Shown piece by piece: positions 24,901-33,277 of a stretch of DNA of 64,000 bases. The stretch covers positions 1 to 64,000 of the forward strand of contig NZ_WGDD01000002.1 in assembly GCF_015493435.1 (NCBI RefSeq). Direction: 5' to 3'. The notes beneath the pieces were generated by a model. That model searched no databases. It had not been told where the DNA came from and saw only the letters and a list, made by a program, of their open reading frames with translations. The translations under genes and the position numbers were made by a program. Each line of letters opens with the position of its first letter. Positions within the stretch are counted from its first letter, which is position 1. The DNA is from Sulfurovum sp. GTDB taxonomy: Bacteria > Campylobacterota > Campylobacteria > Campylobacterales > Sulfurovaceae.

Positions 24901-26349
24901 ATGAGTTTTTGGATCATAACAGGAGCAGTCATACACCTGTCAATACTTCTTCTGGTCATTGTACGCATCCTGACCCGGCCCCATCGTCAGCCTGCTTCCA
25001 GGATCGCATGGATCGTTGTAGTGATCGCTCTGCCCATTCTGGGGATCCTGGCCTACCTTGGTTTTGGAGAAGTCAATATAGGCCGTAAGCGTGTACAGAA
25101 ACTGAAAAATATCATTGAAAAAATGCATCATGATCTGCCGGAGGTCAACGGTTCAGGAATGCATCTTGCCACTGATATTCCCAAACGTTTCGTTCCGGTC
25201 TTTGCGGTCGGCAGGTCTATCAATGGGTTTCCGCCCGTCGAAGGGAACAGTGCACAACTGCCAGAAGACTCCAATGCTGCCATTGACGCAATGGTTTGCG
25301 ATATCGATGCAGCAAAGGATCATGTACATTTGAGTTTTTACATCTGGCTCTCGGACAACAATGGCCTCAAGATTGTCGAAGCACTCAAGCGGGCTGCCCG
25401 CAGGGGTATCACATGCAGAGCCATGGCAGACGATATCGGTTCCAGAGATATGGTGCGTTCCCCCTACTGGAAAGAGATGAAAAAAGCCGGCGTCAGACTG
25501 GAAGTCCTCCTCCCGATAGGTACGCTCCTGCTTCGGCCGCTTAAAGGACGAGTCGACCTGAGGAATCACCGAAAAATAGTGATTATTGACGGTACCATCA
25601 CGTACTGCGGAAGCCAAAACTGTGCCGATCCTGAATTTCGGGTCAAGCCGAAATTTGCTCCCTGGGTAGACATTATGATGCGTTTTGAAGGCGCCGTAGC
25701 CATGCAGAACCAGTATGTTTTTGCCAGTGACTGGATGCTTCATACAGATGAAAGTCTTTACGACCTGCTGCTCCACCGCCACACACCCGTGCCGGGAGAA
25801 GGCTTCCCTGCACAGGTGATCGCTACGGGACCGACGGAACGCCCAACCGCTATTCCCGAAATGTTCGAATCCCTCCTTTTTACCGCCCAGGAAAAAGTCA
25901 TTATCACCACACCGTACTTCATCCCGGACGAGTCCCTGCAGAATGCCCTCTGCACGACTGCATACCGCGGTGTCGAGACAATCATGATATTCCCTCGAAG
26001 AAATGATTCCTGGATCGTTGCGGCAGCCAGCCGAAGCTACTATGAAGATTTGCTCAGGGCAGGGGTGAAGATCTTTGAATACGAAGGCGGACTGCTGCAT
26101 ACCAAATCTATTACGGTAGACGGTGAAGTGGCACTGATCGGCTCGGCCAATATGGACAGGCGCAGTTTCGAACTCAATTATGAGAACAATATACTCTACT
26201 ATGACCCTGAAATGACAGCAGTGATGCAGAAGCGTCAGGACCACTACCTGTCCAGCGCAGTACAGGTCACTCTGAATGAAGTGATAGCTTGGCCCTTCTC
26301 GCACCGCCTCTGGAACAATAGTATTGCGATCCTCGGCCCGCTTTTATAA
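24901..26349 (+). CDS. cls: Cardiolipin synthase-like phospholipase D protein
   Basis: A 482-aa membrane-bound enzyme that would join two phosphatidylglycerols into cardiolipin. Two N-terminal membrane segments (near residues 3-25 and 36-58) precede two PLD domains with HKD motifs: NHRKIVIIDGTITYCGSQN (near 221-239) and HTKSITVDGEVALIGSANMD (near 399-418). Architecture and length fit bacterial ClsA. The last residues of the protein are typical. The upstream region carries a strong promoter overlapped by an inverted repeat and a leader hairpin, so expression is probably regulated. Activity as cardiolipin synthase rather than another PLD enzyme is by family. Confidence 0.92.
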   Translation: MSFWIITGAVIHLSILLLVIVRILTRPHRQPASRIAWIVVVIALPILGILAYLGFGEVNIGRKRVQKLKNIIEKMHHDLPEVNGSGMHLATDIPKRFVPVFAVGRSINGFPPVEGNSAQLPEDSNAAIDAMVCDIDAAKDHVHLSFYIWLSDNNGLKIVEALKRAARRGITCRAMADDIGSRDMVRSPYWKEMKKAGVRLEVLLPIGTLLLRPLKGRVDLRNHRKIVIIDGTITYCGSQNCADPEFRVKPKFAPWVDIMMRFEGAVAMQNQYVFASDWMLHTDESLYDLLLHRHTPVPGEGFPAQVIATGPTERPTAIPEMFESLLFTAQEKVIITTPYFIPDESLQNALCTTAYRGVETIMIFPRRNDSWIVAAASRSYYEDLLRAGVKIFEYEGGLLHTKSITVDGEVALIGSANMDRRSFELNYENNILYYDPEMTAVMQKRQDHYLSSAVQVTLNEVIAWPFSHRLWNNSIAILGPLL

Positions 26350-26371
26350 TACGGCAACCCCAAACAAGGAC

Positions 26372-26405
26372 GGCAAACACTATTTAAAACGATATGCTGT
26401 TTGCC
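26372..26405. terminator. Hairpin after cls
   Basis: GGCAAACA (26372-26379) pairs perfectly with TGTTTGCC (26398-26405) across an 18-nt loop, beginning 22 nt after the cls stop. It is followed by mixed sequence, not a clean T-run. It may end cls transcription on the plus strand, or both this gene and the convergent phosphatase gene. Nothing else is visible between the two genes. Confidence 0.45.
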
Positions 26406-26492
26406 TTCATTGGTGATACTCATGCCATCTATTTTCAGTTACAGCAGTTAGATCGATTCAAAAGGGATCATCACTTTTCCTTCAAGTCTATT

Positions 26493-27464
26493 TTAGTGTT
26501 TCAGCTCGAAAGGATAGATCACTTTCCACTCTTTTTTCATATCAACCACTGTCCAATTATGGTCACGGGCATAATCCAGACCTTTGTCGAGTTTGCCTAT
26601 AGGTGATTTTCTGTCATAAGCCCACTCCCTTTTGGCATCGGTATGGTGTACATAAAGCTGCAGGGTCTTGTAGTGCCTGTTCGCTTCGGTGTACTTCATC
26701 ATGTCCAGGTCTCCGTCAGAATTCCCGAATGCGGCCACAGGTCTTTTTCCTATGTGATAGTGTATTCCTACAGGTTTTCCCTCTTTGTCGTCGATAAACC
26801 GTGTTTTGGGTATTCTGATAATCTTTCTGTCCCGGTACTTCACTTCGATCTCCGATCCGATGATCCGGTTTGAAGGTATACCATACACTTCGGTAGCCCA
26901 GGGGCGCATGAAGTCTATGCCGCCGCCGGAAACGATGAACGTCTTGAAATCGTTTGCACGCAGATACCTCAAAAGTTCCAGCATTGGCTGAAAAACAAGT
27001 TCCGTAAAACGTACTTTTTTTGTCGGATGCTTTGCCGTCTTGATCCACGTTGCCACAATATCATCAAACTCTTCGTCGCTCATACCCGTATGGCTGACCA
27101 TGATCAGTTTCAGAAGCCCTTCTTTACCGCTTGCCATGACTTTTTTAATGTCGCCCTCAAGTACGGCTTTGAAGGGCTGCACCAGTTTCCACTCCGGGTG
27201 CTGTGGCGCCAGTGCTTTGACCCTGTCCATGGCAAAGAAGACTTGAAAGTAGACAGGCTGTTCGGACCACAGGGTACCATCATTGTCAAAAACCGCAATA
27301 CGATCTTTTTGGGGAATAAAATCTTTGCTCCCCTCCTTGGTGACAGTATCGACATAATGAATAATGGCGTGCTTGGAAGGCCCATCATTCCAGGATGGAA
27401 GCGGCTCCGCCGCCGCAGCGGCAAGCGCAAAACCAAGGAAGAGCAAGGTGATCACTGTTTTCAT
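26493..27464 (-). CDS. Periplasmic HAD-family acid phosphatase-like protein
   Basis: A 323-aa protein with a signal peptide (MKTVITLLFLGFALAAAAAE) and a complete HAD fold. Motif I is VFDNDGTLWSE (near residues 47-57), motif II TFIVSGGGIDF (near 176-186), and motif IV AFGNSDGDLDMMKY (near 253-266). The Asp-rich motif I is intact, so a phosphatase activity in the periplasm is likely; the substrate is unknown. AAAGGAAAAAA precedes the ATG. Upstream is a strong bidirectional terminator and decayed coding sequence, so the gene is probably transcribed alone. Confidence 0.87.
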   Translation of the reverse strand: MKTVITLLFLGFALAAAAAEPLPSWNDGPSKHAIIHYVDTVTKEGSKDFIPQKDRIAVFDNDGTLWSEQPVYFQVFFAMDRVKALAPQHPEWKLVQPFKAVLEGDIKKVMASGKEGLLKLIMVSHTGMSDEEFDDIVATWIKTAKHPTKKVRFTELVFQPMLELLRYLRANDFKTFIVSGGGIDFMRPWATEVYGIPSNRIIGSEIEVKYRDRKIIRIPKTRFIDDKEGKPVGIHYHIGKRPVAAFGNSDGDLDMMKYTEANRHYKTLQLYVHHTDAKREWAYDRKSPIGKLDKGLDYARDHNWTVVDMKKEWKVIYPFELKH

Positions 27465-27500
27465 TTTTTTCCTTTTGCTTTTTTATCTATATCATAGCAA

Positions 27501-27538
27501 AATTTTACTCAGCCCCGTTGTTGAGGCTGAGTAAAATT
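27501..27538. terminator. Bidirectional intrinsic terminator
   Basis: A perfect 14-bp stem, AATTTTACTCAGCC (27501-27514) and GGCTGAGTAAAATT (27525-27538), encloses a 10-nt loop. The A-rich and T-rich stem ends give a T-tract in either direction. It lies just 2 nt beyond the stop of a decayed minus-strand frame (27540-27697), whose terminator it probably was. Confidence 0.85.
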
Positions 27539-27539
27539 A

Positions 27540-27697
27540 TCAGTTTTTGACACTGTGTGTGATCTCGGTAAGCTGTTTCAATCCCTTTTGTGCTTTGATC
27601 GTACTGTAACCGATATTTGATGCGGTCAGGGAACTATCTACTGAAATAGATATCCAAGGATCGAAGCGAAGAATTTTTGGACAAAATTTTGAGGATG
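27540..27697 (-). pseudogene. Possible decayed gene 3' end
   Basis: The minus strand reads KILRFDPWISISVDSSLTAS, then GYSTIKAQKGLKQLTEITHS and VKN, followed by a stop 2 nt before a strong intrinsic terminator. It looks like the last part of a real protein. No start codon or ribosome site is present, and a stop closes the frame upstream near 27698. A plus-strand fragment overlaps it. No family was recognised. The gap from 27465 to 27865 otherwise holds only the terminator and the promoter of the next gene. Confidence 0.4.
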
Positions 27698-27787
27698 GTC
27701 GAGGAAATCACCGACCATATCGTCAGCATAAATACTGATCTCTCAATGCAGAAAAAACCCGTAACAAAAATGTTTTGCAAACTTTAG
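27650..27787 (+). pseudogene. Possible coding fragment on the plus strand
   Basis: Forty-five codons between two TAG stops read RSEEFLDKILRMVEEITDHI, then VSINTDLSMQKKPVTKMFCKL. The composition is protein-like, with an amphipathic helical pattern. There is no properly placed ribosome site before the internal ATG. It overlaps the minus-strand fragment for about 48 bp, so at most one of the two is likely to descend from a real gene at each position. It was not recognised and is reported because it fills an otherwise empty 400-bp gap. Confidence 0.25.
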
Positions 27788-27812
27788 GGGACCTCTATAT
27801 TACATTTTTGGA

Positions 27813-27818
27813 TATAAT
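27813..27818 (+). promoter_or_regulatory. -10 element for the DUF2092 operon
   Basis: TATAAT stands 48 bp before the ATG of the DUF2092 gene, preceded by a T-rich stretch (ACATTTTTGGA), as is common for vegetative promoters in Campylobacterota, which often lack a good -35. The match to consensus is perfect, but the assignment is by eye. Confidence 0.45.
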
Positions 27819-27865
27819 AACCCAAGAAATATTAATAGGATTTCAGATATCAGCAAGGATGAAAA

Positions 27866-28579
27866 ATGAAACTACATAAACAACTTCTTCTTTTGGCGGG
27901 AGCGGGACTTCTCCTGAGCGGTACGGCACTGATAGCCGCGGAAAAATCAGCCAGGTCTGTTCTGGACAATGCCTATAAGTATATTGGACAGATGGACAAG
28001 TATGCTTTTGATGCTGTGGTCTCGGGCAAAGATGTCAAAGACGGAAAAACCTACAGACAAACGGTATCCGTCAAAGTGGACCGGCCTGACAGACTGCGTG
28101 TTGATACCAGGGGAAATATGAAAGACAGGAGTGTCTATATTGACGATGGTCTTTTTACGCTTATGGATCACAGATTCAACTATTACGGCCAACTCAAAGT
28201 ACCCAAAACGATAGACGGGGCACTGGACTACATCTTTAACCGATACGGCATCACTGCACCTCTTGCTTCACTGATCTACAGCGATATGCAAAAACGTGCG
28301 AAATTCACTCGAGGCAAGTATTTCGGTACGGTCAATGTCGCCGGAGTGGAATGTGACTATATTGCCTTCCGAAACAAAGGCGGAGAAGTACACATTTGGA
28401 TCGCAACAGGGGACAAACCTCTGGTGAAAGCCTACAGCATTATCGATACCCATACAGCAGGAAAACCAAGAAAGAATACCTCCATTAAATGGCATACCCA
28501 CCCCAACATTTCAAGTAGTAATTTCATCTTCAGTGCGCCTAAAGGTGCTTCCAGAATTTCAATAGAGCCTGCAAGTTAG
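27866..28579 (+). CDS. DUF2092-family periplasmic protein
   Basis: A 237-aa secreted protein with a signal peptide (MKLHKQLLLLAGAGLLLSGT, cleaved after ALIAAE or nearby). The mature chain has a LolA/LppX-like beta-sheet rhythm, with DAVVSGKDVKDGKTYRQTVS and RPDRLRVDTRGNMKDRSVYI, then WIATGDKPLVKAYSIIDTHT near the end, which fits DUF2092. Such proteins may carry or sense lipids, but that is unproven. CAAGGATGAAAA precedes the ATG. It is followed after 13 bp by an RG-rich protein gene, a pairing seen for this family elsewhere. Confidence 0.8.
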   Translation: MKLHKQLLLLAGAGLLLSGTALIAAEKSARSVLDNAYKYIGQMDKYAFDAVVSGKDVKDGKTYRQTVSVKVDRPDRLRVDTRGNMKDRSVYIDDGLFTLMDHRFNYYGQLKVPKTIDGALDYIFNRYGITAPLASLIYSDMQKRAKFTRGKYFGTVNVAGVECDYIAFRNKGGEVHIWIATGDKPLVKAYSIIDTHTAGKPRKNTSIKWHTHPNISSSNFIFSAPKGASRISIEPAS

Positions 28580-28592
28580 GGAGGGAAAGATC

Positions 28593-29255
28593 ATGAAACA
28601 TAGAAATAAATTTTTAATCAAATTCGCGGTCGTGGCTGCAGCCATAGGTATTTTTTCTCCTTCGGTCAGTATCAGACCCGATATGCAGACAGACCATAAC
28701 GGCTACAGTACATTCCCTGTTTCTCTAGATGTCACACTCTTCAGTATGGCTGAGGCAAGACGAGGCGGCGGGCGTGGCGGTGCGCGCAGAGCTGGCGGCG
28801 GTGTAAGGAGAAGTGCAGCCCACAGGGGAGGAGGCACGAGAAGAAGTACGGCCAAACGGGCCGGAAACCGTGTACAGGCACGCAACAGACCAGCCAATCG
28901 AGCCAAGATGAAGCACAAGAACATCCACAGGAATAAAAACATTAACAGAAATGTCAATAGAAACGTGAATCGCAATGTAAACCGTAATGTGAATGTCAAT
29001 CACCGTTATTACGGAGGCGGAGGTCATTATCATGGGCATCATCATGGCCATTACGGTTACTACCGCGGCGCACCGATACTCGCCTTTGCGACCGGTATGG
29101 CCATCGGTTCCGTTATTGCCGCTTCTACGATGCCTTCCACCTGTACGAATGTATCGGTAGGCGGTGTCACTTACAGAAGATGCGGCAGTTCATACTATCA
29201 GCCGTTCTATGAGGGCGATACACTGGTATACAGGGTTGTTCCTTCTCCCTATTGA
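28593..29255 (+). CDS. Arg/Gly- and Asn/Arg-rich secreted protein, DUF2092 neighbour
   Basis: A 220-aa protein with an N-terminal hydrophobic segment (LIKFAVVAAAIGIFSPSVS), then an RG/GG-rich stretch (near residues 55-110), a run of NRNV repeats (near 112-135), and a His/Gly/Tyr-rich block (YYGGGGHYHGHHHGHYGYY). A hydrophobic segment (APILAFATGMAIGSVIAAST) and a conserved tail with GGVTYRRCGSSYYQPFYEGD end the chain. Two Cys near the end could form a disulfide. The pattern suggests an exported, possibly surface or nucleic acid/metal-binding protein, but no function is established. It is in one operon with the DUF2092 gene. Confidence 0.72.
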   Translation: MKHRNKFLIKFAVVAAAIGIFSPSVSIRPDMQTDHNGYSTFPVSLDVTLFSMAEARRGGGRGGARRAGGGVRRSAAHRGGGTRRSTAKRAGNRVQARNRPANRAKMKHKNIHRNKNINRNVNRNVNRNVNRNVNVNHRYYGGGGHYHGHHHGHYGYYRGAPILAFATGMAIGSVIAASTMPSTCTNVSVGGVTYRRCGSSYYQPFYEGDTLVYRVVPSPY

Positions 29256-29275
29256 GCACCCGCAGAGGAAGCAGA

Positions 29276-29356
29276 CTACTTTCCTTTGCTCCCTTTAGCC
29301 TGTTGCGGCGGACCTTTCACAAAAGACTTCAGCAGCAGGTTCCATCCTGTTTTCAT
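29276..29356 (-). CDS. Possible 26-aa basic peptide after the lipid kinase gene
   Basis: Fourteen nt after the lipid kinase stop, an ATG with AGGAAAAGGAA in front opens a frame reading MKTGWNLLLKSFVKGPPQQA and then KGSKGK and stop. It is basic and amphipathic. Spacing and ribosome site favour translation with the kinase gene. It is too short for family evidence, and chance remains possible. It fills most of the 115-bp gap to the RG-rich gene. Confidence 0.4.
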   Translation of the reverse strand: MKTGWNLLLKSFVKGPPQQAKGSKGK

Positions 29357-29370
29357 TTCCTTTTCCTGCT

Positions 29371-30264
29371 TCACATCAGGCAAGGCGCATCTTTGGGTAT
29401 GACAAGGTCAATAGCCCCCGGCATGACTTCAAAACATATGGTACTCGAATGGTAGGGTTCACCATCCAGATTGACCGGTATTTCATCGTGGGCATGGCAT
29501 TCCAGCCACGGCACCTGAAGGTACTTGATAAATTGGCCGTTCGCAGAAGGATTCTGTATTTCCCAGAGTACTTTCGGTATATCGACCAGTTTAAACTGTA
29601 TGATACTGACAATATCGAGCAAGCCGTCATTGATCATGGCACGGGGAGCAAGTACCTGTCCTCCGCCGGCCTGTCTGCCATTCGCTATTGCCCCGGCAAT
29701 GATCCCGTGAAGATCCAATTCATGCTGCGGCGTCACGATCTTGCTCTTATAGGGAGCGAAATCGAGTGCTTTAAGGACACCTGTCAGTGTATAGGCCCCT
29801 CCCCCCAGAAAATTTTTCAACTCAACAGGGGTTTGGGCAGTTACCTGTGCACCGAAACCCACTGTTGCCATATTGACAAAATGTCTTTCATTGGCTTTGA
29901 CGATATCGATCGCAGCAATATTTCCATGTACCGCAAAATGCAAAGCTTCCAGGCACTCCAAAGGAATCGTACAGGCCCTGGCAAAATCATTCGCTGTCCC
30001 CAGTGGCATAAGGGCCAATACGGGACGCTCCGCTCTCGGCAGCTGTGCCAAAGCATTCACCGCTTCATTCACCGAACCGTCACCACCGCCGATGATAAAA
30101 CGTTCCACACCATTCGCAAGGGCTTCATCGAGAAAACGCACCACATCACCATACTCATAGGTCACACGTATCTGCACATCTTCCGTTTTGCGAAACGCTG
30201 CTATAGCTGACCGTACTTCCGGCAACTGTGCTTTTTTCCCGTTTAAAACAATTGTTATTTTCAT
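29371..30264 (-). CDS. YegS/DagK-type lipid kinase
   Basis: A 297-aa lipid kinase of the diacylglycerol kinase catalytic family. The nucleotide-binding motif GGGDGSVNEAVNAL (near residues 59-72) and LMPLGTANDFARA (near 83-95) are typical, as is the C-terminal IPVNLDGEPY (near 262-271). It would phosphorylate a lipid such as diacylglycerol or phosphatidylglycerol. It is soluble or peripheral, with no membrane segments. It lies convergent to the RG-rich protein gene. The upstream side to nrdA is a 245-bp gap with a 30-nt hairpin and otherwise nothing recognised. Confidence 0.9.
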   Translation of the reverse strand: MKITIVLNGKKAQLPEVRSAIAAFRKTEDVQIRVTYEYGDVVRFLDEALANGVERFIIGGGDGSVNEAVNALAQLPRAERPVLALMPLGTANDFARACTIPLECLEALHFAVHGNIAAIDIVKANERHFVNMATVGFGAQVTAQTPVELKNFLGGGAYTLTGVLKALDFAPYKSKIVTPQHELDLHGIIAGAIANGRQAGGGQVLAPRAMINDGLLDIVSIIQFKLVDIPKVLWEIQNPSANGQFIKYLQVPWLECHAHDEIPVNLDGEPYHSSTICFEVMPGAIDLVIPKDAPCLM

Positions 30265-30510
30265 ACTTCTCTTACATTTTCTTCAATTCAATATTTCGTA
30301 TCTTCTACCGCTCAGAGCATTTTCAACAAGTTTGATTATATCACAAAAGAAGAAAAAGCGTTCAGCAAAGCACTAAAAAAATAGCGGCAAAATAAGCCTC
30401 TTTTTTATTTTTTTAATACCAGAGGTCAAAAAAGGGTTTAAAATGCGTTATTTTGTGAGTTAGATGGGTTCTTTTGGATTTTAGAAGATTTTCATTGGTT
30501 TATATATTCC

Positions 30511-30540
30511 GCAAGGTACTGTCCACTGACAGCACCCTGC
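30511..30540 (-). repeat. Hairpin downstream of nrdA, related to one upstream of it
   Basis: GCAAGGTACTGTC and GACAGCACCCTGC form a 13-bp stem (two wobble pairs) around a 4-nt loop, 26 nt beyond the nrdA stop. No T-run follows on the minus strand. The segment CTGTCnnnnGACAG...CACCCTGC recurs at 33240-33266 beyond the purB stop in the same orientation. It may be a processing or terminator hairpin shared by neighbouring genes. Confidence 0.6.
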
Positions 30541-30566
30541 AATTTTCAGGAATGCCTAAAACAAGA

Positions 30567-32936
30567 CTATTGGCACCCTACACATTCCTGGCTTCGGTCT
30601 TCCACATCATTGGAACTTTCCGGTGACTGTGATCTCAGGTAATAGGTGGACTTCAGGCCGAACTTCCATGCGTTCATGTAAATTTCATTGAGGTATTTGC
30701 CGCTGGCCTTGTCGAGCGTAATGAAAATGTTCAGGCTCTGTCCCTGATCGATCCATTTCTGCCTGATCGCTCCGGCTTTGATGAGGACGTTCTGGTCAAG
30801 ATCGTAGCTTGGCGTGTAGTACTGCCAGGTATCTGCAGAGAGGTTCGGTGCCACAACCGGAATAAGGCCGGAAAGGTTCTCTTCGAACCACTTTCTTTTG
30901 TAGACCGGCTCGATCGCCTGTGTGGTACCCGTCAGAATGGAAATGGACGAGGTAGGTGCCACTGCCATGAGATAGCCGTTTCGCATACCGTCTGTTTTGA
31001 CCTTCTCTTTCAGTACTGCCCAGTCGTGGCTGTAACCGAAGAGACCGCCTCTGTCAACGAGTTTACAGGCATTCTCGTTCGCTTTGTCAATAGGGAAAAT
31101 ACCCTTGGACCAGTCCGAACCGTCAAAAGTAGGGTACTTCCCTTTTTCAAGCGCAAGATTGCTGGATGACTCGATCGCATAGTAGGAGACTGATTCCATC
31201 ACTTCATCGATCTTTGTGAAATGTTCATAGCTTCCCCATTCGATCTGGTTCTCTGCGAGCATTTGTGCTTCACCCATCACACCCAGACCGATCGATCTGG
31301 ATTTTTCATTGGTCCTTTTTACTTTGGCCAGTGGGTAGAAATTCAGGTCGATAACATTGTCAAGCATACGTACGGCTGTCGGTACCACGCGTGCAATATC
31401 TTCTGAGGTATGTATCTTGGAGAGGTTGATGGAGGCGAGGTTGCATACCGCTGTATCTCCGTCTATCTTCTCTTTGTCAACGATCCAGATCTGCTTGCCC
31501 CCCAGACTGTCAAGTGCGGTAACTTTCTTGGCCGGCTTGGTGGTACCGTTGTCAACTGTCAACATTTCGTTCTCTTCATAGGATGCTATGCTTCCGTCGG
31601 TGAAGGTGAAACGTGTCTTGTATCGGTTGGGTGCCGTGTTCTGGAATATCTCTGTACAGAGGTTGGAAGACCTGATGATCCCCACATGCTTGTTCGGGTT
31701 GGCTTTGTTGGCGGCATCTTTGAAGGTAAGGAAAGGGTTCCCTGTCTCAAAGTAGGACCTGAGGATCTCTTTCCAGAGCCCTTTGGCAGAGATGACTTCC
31801 CGGGTAATGTCATCATCGGAATGTTCAAGCTCCACATATCTTTTTTCAAACGCTTCTCCGTAAAGTTCCGTCAACTCTGTTACTTCAAACGGATCAAAAA
31901 GCGTCCATGTCGTATCTTCTTCTACCCGTTTCATAAAAAGGTCGTTCAGCCAGAGTGCAGGGAAAAGGTCGTGCGCTCTTCTCCGCTCTTCTCCGGAGTT
32001 CTTTTTGAGGTCGAGAAAATCTCTTACATCCACATGCCAAGGTTCAAGATAAACGGCAATAGCGCCTTTACGTGTTCCCAGCTGATCTACTGCGATGGCA
32101 ACATCATTGGCGATTTTGAGGAAAGGTACGATACCGCCTGCGGCATGTTTGTGCCCGTCGATGTAGGAGCCCATCCCCCGAACCAGTGACCAGTCCCAGC
32201 CGATACCGCCGCCAAATTTGGAAAGCAGTGCCATCTCTTTGTACCCGTCGAAAATACCCTCAATGTTGTCAGGGGTCGAACCGATGTAGCATGAGCTGAG
32301 CTGGTGCCTCGGCGTTCTTGCATTGGAGAGTGTCGGTGTTGCGGCCATCACTTCAAATTTGCTCAGGATGTCGTAAAATTTCTTTGCCCAGGTCTGGCAG
32401 TCGAATTCGTTCTGTGCAAGGAACATGGCCACACCCATGAAAAGCTGCTGCGGCAGTTCAATGGGTACACCGTTCCTGTTTTTGAGCAGATAACGGTCAT
32501 ACAGTGTACGAAGCCCCAGATAGTTGAACTGCAGGTCTCGTTCGGGCTTGATGTAGTCATTGAGCTCATCGAGGTCATACTTGTCTTTGAGACCAAGCAC
32601 AATACGCCCTTCTTTCTCACCGCGTTCAAAGTATTCGCGCAAATGGTTGTATCCTGTAAAGCCTGTTGCCTTGTGGTAAATATCATACAGGAAAAGTCTT
32701 GCAGCGACAAAGGTCCAGTTGGGTCTGTCAATATCGATCTTGTCAACCGCTGTCTTGATGAGGGTTGTCTGTATCTCCTCGGAAGTGATCATGTCGCGAA
32801 ACTGCAGTTTGGCATCGACTTCCAGTTCGCTTTGACTTACACCTTCAAGCCCTTCAACCGCTGCTGCTGTATATTTCTGGATCTTGGATACGTCCAGTGT
32901 CTCTACTCTTCCGTTACGCTTTTGAACTCTGATCAT
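30567..32936 (-). CDS. nrdA: Ribonucleoside-diphosphate reductase, class Ia alpha subunit
   Basis: A 789-aa catalytic subunit when started at the ATG at 32936, which has GGGGAG at the right distance; a start at 32957 would add 7 residues without one. An N-terminal ATP-cone (IRVQKRNGRVETLDVSKIQK) is present, followed by the alpha barrel with SNLCTEIFQNT and AVCNLASINL (active-site Cys), and the C-terminal redox pair ECVGCQ. It reduces ribonucleotides with NrdB (20787-21806). The 340-bp upstream region carries a foldable element and no visible gene. Control by NrdR could not be shown by eye. Confidence 0.96.
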   Translation of the reverse strand: MIRVQKRNGRVETLDVSKIQKYTAAAVEGLEGVSQSELEVDAKLQFRDMITSEEIQTTLIKTAVDKIDIDRPNWTFVAARLFLYDIYHKATGFTGYNHLREYFERGEKEGRIVLGLKDKYDLDELNDYIKPERDLQFNYLGLRTLYDRYLLKNRNGVPIELPQQLFMGVAMFLAQNEFDCQTWAKKFYDILSKFEVMAATPTLSNARTPRHQLSSCYIGSTPDNIEGIFDGYKEMALLSKFGGGIGWDWSLVRGMGSYIDGHKHAAGGIVPFLKIANDVAIAVDQLGTRKGAIAVYLEPWHVDVRDFLDLKKNSGEERRRAHDLFPALWLNDLFMKRVEEDTTWTLFDPFEVTELTELYGEAFEKRYVELEHSDDDITREVISAKGLWKEILRSYFETGNPFLTFKDAANKANPNKHVGIIRSSNLCTEIFQNTAPNRYKTRFTFTDGSIASYEENEMLTVDNGTTKPAKKVTALDSLGGKQIWIVDKEKIDGDTAVCNLASINLSKIHTSEDIARVVPTAVRMLDNVIDLNFYPLAKVKRTNEKSRSIGLGVMGEAQMLAENQIEWGSYEHFTKIDEVMESVSYYAIESSSNLALEKGKYPTFDGSDWSKGIFPIDKANENACKLVDRGGLFGYSHDWAVLKEKVKTDGMRNGYLMAVAPTSSISILTGTTQAIEPVYKRKWFEENLSGLIPVVAPNLSADTWQYYTPSYDLDQNVLIKAGAIRQKWIDQGQSLNIFITLDKASGKYLNEIYMNAWKFGLKSTYYLRSQSPESSNDVEDRSQECVGCQ

Positions 32937-33277
32937 CTGTTCTCCCCGGTTCTTCATAAAAATACGCTCATTTTGGAGCGAAAAACATGAAATGATTTTA
33001 CAGAAAATATACTTGCAGATTTGTTAATTTGTGTATCATTTTTAGGCAATATTTTTATAAGAAAATGTGATGCTTTCGGAAAGCTTGTCTGAGTGGGCAC
33101 TTGTGAAAATATAAGAAAATTTATTGTTGAAATATTAGCGGCTGAAAGGTGGGTTTTCCTGTAGTTTCAGTCTGGGCAGACAGTGTCGCGCGGGGTGCTG
33201 TGCCTTCACGGCACCTCATAGGCAAACTGTAAACCGATTGGTGCTGTCGGGAGACAGTCACCCTGCGCAAAGAGGCA
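32937..33277 (-). promoter_or_regulatory. nrdA upstream region with a foldable 81-nt element
   Basis: No gene is seen. The half nearest nrdA is AT-rich and probably holds the promoter. At 33188-33268 the DNA is GC-rich and folds as a closed multi-branch structure: GCGCGGGGTG (33188-33197) with CACCCTGCGC (33259-33268), enclosing GTGCC/GGCAC (33200-33204/33210-33214) and CTGTC/GACAG (33244-33248/33253-33257). The last hairpin resembles the one beyond the nrdA stop. The element begins 10 nt after the purB stop, so it could be a purB 3'-end structure, an nrdA leader, or both. Confidence 0.5.

Noticed and set aside
25153-26304. A 383-codon frame antisense to cls
   Set aside because: A shadow frame of a clear phospholipase D gene; composition rich in Cys and His as expected of antisense translation.
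33180-33270. Cobalamin riboswitch before nrdA
   Set aside because: CCCCGC and ACACTGT recall parts of the B12 box, but the order, spacing and the rest of the core do not fit. It is kept only as an unassigned folded element.
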